Source of the DNA: CAWACP01 sp963832965
GTDB lineage: Bacteria; Acidobacteriota; Terriglobia; Bryobacterales; Bryobacteraceae
Direction: 5' to 3'
Assembly (NCBI GenBank): GCA_963832965.1
Contig: CAWHVW010000003.1
Location: 372,001-436,000 of the forward strand
DNA: 64,000 nt
The position numbers were made by a program, and so were the translations under genes. Numbering within the stretch: position 1 is the first letter of the stretch; each line of letters opens with the position of its first letter. Below the pieces are notes generated by a model, which saw nothing but the letters and a program-made list of their open reading frames with translations, was not told the DNA's origin and did not search any database. Shown in pieces: positions 54,827 through 64,000 of this stretch.

Positions 54827-55138
54827 ATGAAAACGAAATTGCTTCTGATTTTGTTACTGGCGGGAACTTCGATGTTCGCCGGAACACACATCGCCGTGGG
54901 AGTCGGAATAGGTGGCGGATATGTGTACGCTGCAGCTCCCCCACCGCCCCCTGCATACTACGCACCGGCGCCCGCGCCCGGACCCGGATACGCGTGGGTC
55001 GGCGGTTACTACTATCCGGTTGGACCTCATTATTACTGGCACGCTGGTTACTGGGCACATCCGCCGTACGCCCACGCCAACTGGGTGGGACCACGTTACT
55101 ACGGGCACAGATACTATCGCGGCTACTGGCGCCGGTAG
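54827..55138 (+). CDS. Small secreted Pro/Tyr/Gly-rich protein
   Basis: The 103-residue protein starts at ATG 54827 with a strong SD (AGGAGGA, 6 nt away). The signal peptide is MKTKLLLILLLAGTSMFAG. The mature part is built of repeats rich in Tyr, Pro, Gly and Trp (PPPPPAYYAPAPAP, YAWVGGYYYPVG, YYWHAGYWAHPPYAHANWVG). Such YxWxxGY-type sequences occur in small exported proteins thought to bind the envelope. Function unknown. Its 3' end overlaps the convergent gene by 16 nt. Confidence 0.75.
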   Translation: MKTKLLLILLLAGTSMFAGTHIAVGVGIGGGYVYAAAPPPPPAYYAPAPAPGPGYAWVGGYYYPVGPHYYWHAGYWAHPPYAHANWVGPRYYGHRYYRGYWRR

Positions 55139-56082
55139 GGGCCGTTTCGGCTGAGGTTTTCATTGAAGGCCAGTGTTGAGGCGACATCGTCAGGATTCAG
55201 CGGAACGCCGATGTCGCCGGGGAAGCGACGGCCGGCGTGGAAGAAAAATCTTGCAATGTAGGCTACAGCCACGCCACCGGCTACGAGTGGATTCACAAAC
55301 GCTACCGCCGGAAGGGTATATTCCGGACCGGTCAAGAGCGATTCGAGTACTCCGCGAGTCGCTCTGCTACGCCCCAGAGCGCCGGGCACTTGCGGGATCA
55401 CGTAAGCCCTGAAGCGCACGTCGGCGTGTCGATGGCTATACCAGATCAGCGATTTTGCCGTTTGCTTTGGCGTGATCATCCCCACGTCCTCAATCAGGTT
55501 CCGATGAATAGAGTGGGGGTAGAAGGAGTTGATCACTCGGGCGGAAAAGCCCGCGCAGTTACGGAATAACAGGTTGAAGCGGCTCCTGTTGGGGGCCGCA
55601 TTGAACGCCTCGATGAACCTCTGGTCCTGTTGCTCGCTCGTGTCCAGTTCCAGAACATAGATTTTGCGATCATACGCTGAGCCGATCAGTTGAATCCAGT
55701 CGCCTCCGGGTGTTGTACTACCCTCGCCGTCCGGCACAATATCAAGGAGATGGGTGCGGCGATAGTGATCGCGCAGAAGCGCCTCCGTCCACCCATCCAT
55801 CTCCGATGGAATCTCAGAGGGGTCGTCGACCGCGTACAGGTAGGGCAACAATGGGATCGCCAGCCAGTCGTAGCCGTCCACGTGGTAGTAACGGCTGATC
55901 ACCACACCCGGCTCTCCAGGGGCGCATGGGCGGAGCGACACCGGCGAAGCGGCGCACACTCTGGAAAGATAGACTGCCGCATGCCCGGTCGGATTGAATC
56001 TGCCGAACTTGGCGAAAGGTTCCTCAAGAAACAAAGCAACTTCGCCGCGAGCGACAACAGTGGAAGCAAGGACCAGGATCAA
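55123..56082 (-). CDS. Secreted protein with a possible permuted NlpC/P60-like (papain-fold) domain
   Basis: About 319 residues with an N-terminal hydrophobic stretch. His34 in TGHAAVYLS and Cys176 in FRNCAGFSARVIN are in the His-before-Cys order of permuted NlpC/P60 hydrolases; this is an inference from order and local sequence, not an established match. A hydrophobic segment near 258-283 may be a membrane anchor. The start is uncertain: TTG 56082 leaves no basic residues before the hydrophobic core, and the frame is open upstream. Confidence 0.55.
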   Translation of the reverse strand: MILVLASTVVARGEVALFLEEPFAKFGRFNPTGHAAVYLSRVCAASPVSLRPCAPGEPGVVISRYYHVDGYDWLAIPLLPYLYAVDDPSEIPSEMDGWTEALLRDHYRRTHLLDIVPDGEGSTTPGGDWIQLIGSAYDRKIYVLELDTSEQQDQRFIEAFNAAPNRSRFNLLFRNCAGFSARVINSFYPHSIHRNLIEDVGMITPKQTAKSLIWYSHRHADVRFRAYVIPQVPGALGRSRATRGVLESLLTGPEYTLPAVAFVNPLVAGGVAVAYIARFFFHAGRRFPGDIGVPLNPDDVASTLAFNENLSRNGPYRRQ

Positions 56083-56179
56083 CAGGACCGCATAGGAACG
56101 AAGTTTTGACAGGCGCTTCGGGACCCCCTCGAACTCTAGACGCGGTGCCAGGGCATCATGCTACGGGCCAGCCTGGTTC

Positions 56180-56196
56180 TTGACATTAATTGACAT
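56180..56196 (+). repeat. Direct repeat TTGACAT-TAA-TTGACAT upstream of ppiD-like gene
   Basis: Two copies of TTGACAT separated by TAA. Each contains a perfect -35 hexamer, but neither is 16-18 nt from the -10-like TATACT at 56243-56248. Confidence 0.45.
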
Positions 56197-56242
56197 CCCA
56201 GACCGGTCTCGCGTGTCCGGTTTCTGAGTACACCCGAATTGT

Positions 56243-56248
56243 TATACT
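56243..56248 (+). promoter_or_regulatory. -10 box of the ppiD-like gene
   Basis: TATACT lies 40 nt before the ATG at 56289, with AGGAG 10 nt before the ATG. The -35 hexamer is not clear. Confidence 0.4.
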
Positions 56249-56288
56249 GATTGCTTAGACTTCCTCGTTTTTTCAGGAGTTCCAACGC

Positions 56289-58202
56289 ATGTTTGATCTG
56301 TTCCGCAGCCGGGATAAGGCTGTCCGCATAGTCCTCGGCGGACTACTACTGATAGTGGCCTCCTCCATGCTCCTGTATCTCGTTCCCGGCGGGGTCTCGT
56401 CGGGAACGCGTAACGACGATCAGGTTGTAGCCGAGATCGGCGGCGAGGAGATCACCGTGCCGGAGATGCAAGCGCGGATTCAGAGCGCGTTGCGAAACCA
56501 GCATGTGCCGGAAAACCTTCTCTACGTGTATGTCCCCAGGATCGTGGACGGCCTCGTGCGTGAACGGGCCATGGCCTATGAGGCGCGGCGGCTGGGCATC
56601 GAAGTCAGTGACGCGGACCTCGCCAGCGTGATTCAGTCCATCGGCGGCGGGCAGTTCAGTGACCGCACAACCTACGAACGCTTCGTGGGCGAGCAGGGTC
56701 TGACCATCCCTCAGTTCGAGGCTCAGCTCCGTAGCGCGGAACTGGCTCAACGCTTACAGGATCTGGCCACGGCGGGTGTAGTAGTGACGCCGGAGGAGGC
56801 TCGCCAGTATTATGACGAACAGAACGAGAAGGTTAAGATTCAGTACGTTGCCCTCACCACCGATGATCTGAAGGGAAAAATCGACCCGACTCCGCAGGAT
56901 CTGCTCGATTACTTCAACCGGAACCGCGGCTTTTACAAGACTCCGGAAAAACGCGACCTTGATGCACTCATCGTCGACCAGTCCAAGGTGGCCGAAAGCA
57001 TTCAGCTTACCGATGCCCAGCTCCGTAACTGGTATGGCTCGCACATCGATCAGTTCCGCACCCAGGAGCGCGTCCACGTTCGGCACATTCTGCTCATGAC
57101 CAGGGGCAAAACGCCGGACGAAGTGAAGGGGATCAAAGCCAAAGCCGAGGCGTTGCTGAAGCAGGTTAAGGCCGGTGGGGATTTCGCACAGCTCGCTACG
57201 AAGAATTCGGAAGACCCCGGCTCGGCGCCCAAAGGCGGCGACGTGGGGTGGATCGTGCGCGGCCAGACCGTTGCAAACTTCGAATCGGCGGCTTTTTCTC
57301 TAAAGCCGAACGCGATCAGTGATCTCGTCACCACCGAGTATGGTTTCCACATCATTCAGGTACTCGCGCATGAGCAGGCGCGTCTGCGGCCTTTTGAGGA
57401 GGTGCGCGACGAAATCGCCGCCGGGCTGAAGAACGATATGCTGACGGAACGCATGCAAGCGCTGGCCGATCAGGCGCGCGCGGAGTTGGCGAAGGCGCCT
57501 CAGGATTGCGCGAAGATCGGCGCTCAACTCGGCATCGCGTGCATGGGAATGAGTGGGGTGGTGCGGGGCATGGCCATTCCCGCCATCGGGAACGATAAAG
57601 ATGCAGTCGCCGCCATCAACGCATTAAAAGTCGGTGAAGTAAGTCAGGTGCTTCCGATCGGCGCCACAAGGATGGTGATTATATCAGTGCGCAAGGCCGT
57701 CCCGAGCGGTCCGGCCGAGTACGCGGAGGTCAAGGATAAGCTGCGCGGCGCTTATATCAACGTGCGTGCCGCGGAACTGTTGCGTGAAGACTCGAAGAAG
57801 GCCACCGATATCGCAAAGAGTACAGGCGATCTCGAGGCTGCGGCAAAGGCTGTCGGCGGCGCCGTGAAAACCAGTGATGATTTCACGCGTACCGGCGCGG
57901 CGGAGGGACTCGGGCCAGCCGCCTACCTTCGCGACGCCTTCACCAGTCCCGTCGGGGCGATACTCGGACCGATTCAGACGCCAACCGGGCAGGCGGTACT
58001 GAAGGTGCTGGCGAAGACGTCTGCCGACGCGTCGCAGTTCGCGGCCCAGCAAGAGAAGATCATCCAGGAGCTGAAGCAACGGCACGCGCAAGAGCAGAGC
58101 CAACTCTTTGAAGACAGCGTGATGACGAAACTCATCAACGAAGGGAAGGTCAAGCTTCACAAGGACGTCATGGATCGAATGCTGGAGAAGCAGGGGAGCT
58201 GA
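56289..58202 (+). CDS. ppiD: Membrane-anchored SurA/PpiD-type peptidyl-prolyl isomerase chaperone
   Basis: The 637-residue protein has a cytoplasmic N-terminus and one transmembrane helix (VRIVLGGLLLIVASSMLLYL, about 12-31). A SurA-N-like helical domain (IVDGLVRERAMAYEARRLGI) and a parvulin domain follow (about 260-356: VRHILLMTRG, GGDFAQLATKNSEDPGSAPK, GGDVGWIVRGQTVANFESAA). The long C-terminal tail matches PpiD rather than SurA. It helps fold proteins leaving the Sec translocon. It is placed before a DedA protein. Confidence 0.85.
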   Translation: MFDLFRSRDKAVRIVLGGLLLIVASSMLLYLVPGGVSSGTRNDDQVVAEIGGEEITVPEMQARIQSALRNQHVPENLLYVYVPRIVDGLVRERAMAYEARRLGIEVSDADLASVIQSIGGGQFSDRTTYERFVGEQGLTIPQFEAQLRSAELAQRLQDLATAGVVVTPEEARQYYDEQNEKVKIQYVALTTDDLKGKIDPTPQDLLDYFNRNRGFYKTPEKRDLDALIVDQSKVAESIQLTDAQLRNWYGSHIDQFRTQERVHVRHILLMTRGKTPDEVKGIKAKAEALLKQVKAGGDFAQLATKNSEDPGSAPKGGDVGWIVRGQTVANFESAAFSLKPNAISDLVTTEYGFHIIQVLAHEQARLRPFEEVRDEIAAGLKNDMLTERMQALADQARAELAKAPQDCAKIGAQLGIACMGMSGVVRGMAIPAIGNDKDAVAAINALKVGEVSQVLPIGATRMVIISVRKAVPSGPAEYAEVKDKLRGAYINVRAAELLREDSKKATDIAKSTGDLEAAAKAVGGAVKTSDDFTRTGAAEGLGPAAYLRDAFTSPVGAILGPIQTPTGQAVLKVLAKTSADASQFAAQQEKIIQELKQRHAQEQSQLFEDSVMTKLINEGKVKLHKDVMDRMLEKQGS

Positions 58203-58254
58203 GCGTCGCACGCGGCGTTGGCTTCTGTGGCTGGACCATCCTGACACGGGCCCA

Positions 58255-58923
58255 ATGATCCATTCCTTTGTCGAATTCCTGCGCACGCTCACCGATCCGG
58301 ATAAGCTCATTCATTTTCTTTCCACCGTGGTGACGGGCTGGTATAGTTACGCCTTGCTGGCCGCAATCGTGTTTGTGGAAACCGGTCTGCTGGTCGGGTT
58401 CGTGCTCCCCGGCGATTCTCTTCTCTTCACTATCGGAGTGGTTTGCGGAGCTGGCCGCCTCGATATGACGCTCATGATCGTCCTGCTCATTTGCGCCTGC
58501 CTGATCGGTGACTTTTCCGGCTACCTGCTCGGACGTGGCGCGGGCCCGGCCATTTTCAAGAAGCCCAATTCGCGTTTCTTCAAGCAGGAGTACCTGCTGC
58601 GCACCCACGCCTTCTACGAAAAGCACGGCGGGAAGACAATCGTCTACGCCAAGTTCGTTCCCATCATCCGGACCTTCGCCCCTTTCGTTGCGGGCATTGC
58701 GAAGATGCCCTACGGGCGTTTTCTGCCATTCGACGTCGTCGGTGCAACAGGATGGGTGATCTCAATGACCGTGCTGGGCTACTTTCTTGGCGGCGTCCCT
58801 ATCGTCCGCCGTCATTTCGAGAAGTTTGTCCTGCTGGTCATTTTCATCTCGGTGCTGCCCATGATCCTGCACGGTATCCAGTCCCGGGTCGCGAAGCGGG
58901 CACCGGCCGTCGAACCCCTATAG
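58255..58923 (+). CDS. DedA-family membrane protein
   Basis: The 222-residue protein has about five helices. ETGLLVGFVLPGDSLLFTIG and RTFAPFVAGIAKMPYGRFL are DedA signatures, with the family's charged pairs kept, followed by GATGWVISMTVLGYFLG. DedA proteins are linked to undecaprenyl-phosphate or lipid flipping. It lies 52 nt after ppiD. Confidence 0.9.
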   Translation: MIHSFVEFLRTLTDPDKLIHFLSTVVTGWYSYALLAAIVFVETGLLVGFVLPGDSLLFTIGVVCGAGRLDMTLMIVLLICACLIGDFSGYLLGRGAGPAIFKKPNSRFFKQEYLLRTHAFYEKHGGKTIVYAKFVPIIRTFAPFVAGIAKMPYGRFLPFDVVGATGWVISMTVLGYFLGGVPIVRRHFEKFVLLVIFISVLPMILHGIQSRVAKRAPAVEPL

Positions 58924-58953
58924 GGCCAAGTAACCTTTGCCGATATCGAGATA

Positions 58954-62175
<3,222 letters not shown>

Positions 62176-62253
62176 GTGCTGTGTTGTTTTTCTGAGAGCA
62201 GACAACTGTCCGTGGCTAATGCCGCGGCTCCAGAAGGCCGAACTAACCTGCAG

Positions 62254-63384
62254 ATGAGGACGCGTGCGTTCGCAGGGATCGGCATTGTGGTGGTAATGAC
62301 CACCTTCCAGGTCTTCCTGGCATCCACGTTCTCCATAGCTTCCGGCGATTTCAGAGTCTTTTATACGGGCGCTCGCGCCGCCGCCGAGGGACGACTGGCT
62401 GACCTGCACGACGAGGTGGTGCAGCAACGCATTCAGGCGCCGGTAATCCCGCCCGGCCAGGGCCCTGCGTACTTTGTTCGGCTGCAGACCTGGGCGGCGC
62501 TGTTGGTCCCGTTTGGCCTGTTGCCCTTCCGCACTTCATTTCTGTTCTGGGTGATCGCACAGGCTTCGATCCTGATCTGCGGGTGGATCTGGGCCGCGCG
62601 GCGCTTTGGAATCGACGCGGCGGTGCTGGCAGCCATGTTTCCTCCGGCCATCCTCGGCATTGGCTTCGGCCAGGACGCCGTTTTCTTTTTCGGTCTGGTG
62701 CTTCTGTCGTGGGTTCTGTTCGAGCGCGGGAACCGATTCGCCGCTGGTTTGTTACTGGGAATGTGCGCGGTGAAACCGCACCTGGTTTTCATCGTCCCGC
62801 TTGCGCTGATCATCCAGCAACGCTGGCGCATTCTTGCGGGATTCCTCTCGGGCGGTACGGTCATGATTGCCGGCTCCATGGTGCTGGGCGGTTGGCTTGC
62901 GTTGCCGCGTTATGCCGCGTTTCTAGGCCGCGAGGCAATTCAGCGCCGGCCCGAGCGGGAGATGAACGTGGACGCGATTCTACTTAGTATGGGTCTTCCT
63001 CTGGCGCTCCGGTTCATTTTGATGGCAACAGTCCTCGCCGCGACTATTCTGGTGTGCCGCCACGCCACCTGGTCCATTGGACTCACGGCGGCTTTACTGG
63101 CATCGTTTCTCATCGCCCCGCACACGGGCAGCTACGACGCTACCATGCTGCTGGTCCCTGCCTGGCTGATTGCCTTCTCCGATCAGAAGCCAGCCACTCG
63201 GGCCCTGGCGACCGCCTTCTTCACGCCCATCCCATGGCTTCTCCCACTTCTCGACCAGCCGTGGACCGGACTCCCTGCCCTGTTATTGCTTAGCCTGCTG
63301 CTCGCACTCGCGTGGGAACCCGCAAGAGCAGCCCTGCGCTCGGCCTTCGCGTGGCGAACTCCCGCGGCGGCCACGGGGCCGTGA
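62254..63384 (+). CDS. GT87/DUF2029-type membrane glycosyltransferase
   Basis: About 376 residues with many hydrophobic helices. The motif SIASGDFRVFYTGARAAAEG in the first external loop, with Asp, fits GT87 polyprenyl-sugar transferases; PPAILGIGFGQDAVFFFGLV and GMCAVKPHLVFIVPLALI are family landmarks. It starts at ATG 62254; a longer frame upstream follows the histidine kinase stop. It precedes a paralogue by 13 nt. Acceptor unknown. Confidence 0.8.
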   Translation: MRTRAFAGIGIVVVMTTFQVFLASTFSIASGDFRVFYTGARAAAEGRLADLHDEVVQQRIQAPVIPPGQGPAYFVRLQTWAALLVPFGLLPFRTSFLFWVIAQASILICGWIWAARRFGIDAAVLAAMFPPAILGIGFGQDAVFFFGLVLLSWVLFERGNRFAAGLLLGMCAVKPHLVFIVPLALIIQQRWRILAGFLSGGTVMIAGSMVLGGWLALPRYAAFLGREAIQRRPEREMNVDAILLSMGLPLALRFILMATVLAATILVCRHATWSIGLTAALLASFLIAPHTGSYDATMLLVPAWLIAFSDQKPATRALATAFFTPIPWLLPLLDQPWTGLPALLLLSLLLALAWEPARAALRSAFAWRTPAAATGP

Positions 63385-63397
63385 GGTGATTCGCGGC

Positions 63398-64000
63398 ATG
63401 CCAGCCAGAGCCGTCCGCCGGCCCCCTCTCGAGACGCTGTTGATCGTGGCGCTGCTGGCAAGCACGTGGATATTTCTCGGGTTGATGGTCAGGCCGGCGG
63501 CGCTGCGTCACGATTTTCTAAGTCTGTATACGGGCGCCTCGCTCGCCCGAGACGGGCAATTTAGCGCCCTCCATTCGCAGACCGTGCAACTGGTCCGCGA
63601 GCGCGCGATGATGCCGGAGACGACGGCACTCGTGCCATTCATTCGTCCAGCCTTCTACGCCGCACTGATTGCTCCGCTGGCGTTCTTTGACTATCGCACG
63701 GCATTCCTGATCTGGACCGTTGCGCAATGGGGCATACTGGGCGCTTGCTGGTGGTGGGGATGGAAACGCTTCGGCCCCGATGCGCTGCTATGGGCCGCGC
63801 TCAGCCTGCCCGCCGGACTTGGCATCGCCCACGGTCAGGATGCGCCGGTACTTCTAGCGATCATGATTGCCGGTTATCATCTGGCCGAACGCGGGCAGGC
63901 TGAGTGGGCGGGCGTGGTCTGGAGCCTTGCGCTCATGAAGTTCAATCTGGTCCTGGGCCTGCCCGTGGCCATGCTGGTCACCCGGCGGTGGCGCATGCTG
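63398..64000 (+). CDS. Second GT87-type membrane glycosyltransferase (3' truncated by window)
   Basis: The frame opens at ATG 63398 and is still open at the window end, giving 201 residues. The layout copies the upstream gene: DFLSLYTGASLARDGQFSAL matches DFRVFYTGARAAAEGRLADL, and PAGLGIAHGQDAPVLLAIMI matches PPAILGIGFGQDAVFFFGLV; LALMKFNLVLGLPVAMLV parallels the Lys-containing helix. It is a tandem paralogue. Confidence 0.75.
   Translation, partial: MPARAVRRPPLETLLIVALLASTWIFLGLMVRPAALRHDFLSLYTGASLARDGQFSALHSQTVQLVRERAMMPETTALVPFIRPAFYAALIAPLAFFDYRTAFLIWTVAQWGILGACWWWGWKRFGPDALLWAALSLPAGLGIAHGQDAPVLLAIMIAGYHLAERGQAEWAGVVWSLALMKFNLVLGLPVAMLVTRRWRML

Overview
The window looks like a chromosomal segment of an Acidobacteriota bacterium, most likely of the Solibacter/Bryobacter type (Bryobacterales). 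This is inferred from high GC, a FtsX-type permease of the ADOP kind (816 aa) that is typical of this phylum, several TonB receptors (two with an N-terminal carboxypeptidase-regulatory-like domain), many secreted TPR or beta-barrel-like proteins of unknown role, and plant-polysaccharide genes. No rRNA, tRNA, CRISPR array, transposase or phage gene was seen. The DNA reads as ordinary core chromosome.

Layout. 1-6.2 kb: 3' end of sucA, a secreted beta-helix protein, then a minus-strand TonB receptor overlapping a DinB-like gene, and a small TPR gene with a membrane glycosyltransferase. 6.5-17.5 kb: dnaB; a secreted TPR protein; the minus-strand cluster valS-nadC-birA-coaX-hypothetical; an EAL/HDOD signalling protein; a SPOR protein. 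17.6-24 kb: a tandem pair of secreted paralogues, then a xylan-use operon (GH3, GPH symporter, GH10). 24-38.5 kb: ABC-F ATPase, lepA divergent from ribH, nusB-glgA, an ADOP permease, an aldo/keto reductase, a creatininase-family gene broken by a frameshift, def, and a TPR protein. 38.6-44 kb: a small secreted protein, a second aldo/keto reductase behind an M20 peptidase, a type IV pilin-like protein, and a PfkB kinase divergent from an EamA transporter. 44.1-52.2 kb: a cobalamin riboswitch followed by eight tightly packed genes for B12/corrinoid uptake and nucleotide-loop assembly (cobU, btuB-like receptor, btuF, btuD, btuC, cobT, cobS, cobC). 52.2-64 kb: a large TonB receptor, two secreted proteins, a PpiD-like chaperone, a DedA protein, a hybrid histidine kinase with a repeated OB-like periplasmic sensor, and two tandem GT87-like membrane proteins, the last cut by the window end.

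How the parts work together. The riboswitch operon forms a full import-and-repair route for corrinoids: outer-membrane receptor, periplasmic binding protein, ABC importer, then conversion of cobinamide to cobalamin. The xylan operon pairs a secreted endoxylanase with a transporter and a GH3 enzyme without a signal peptide, which suggests short oligomers are imported and finished inside the cell.

The least expected signals are: near-consensus -10 hexamers only 6-10 nt before start codons that lack a Shine-Dalgarno site (a leaderless-mRNA signature, seven cases); a repeat element of about 21 bp found just 3' of genes; the six-fold repeated sensor region of the hybrid kinase; and the single-base break in the creatininase gene.
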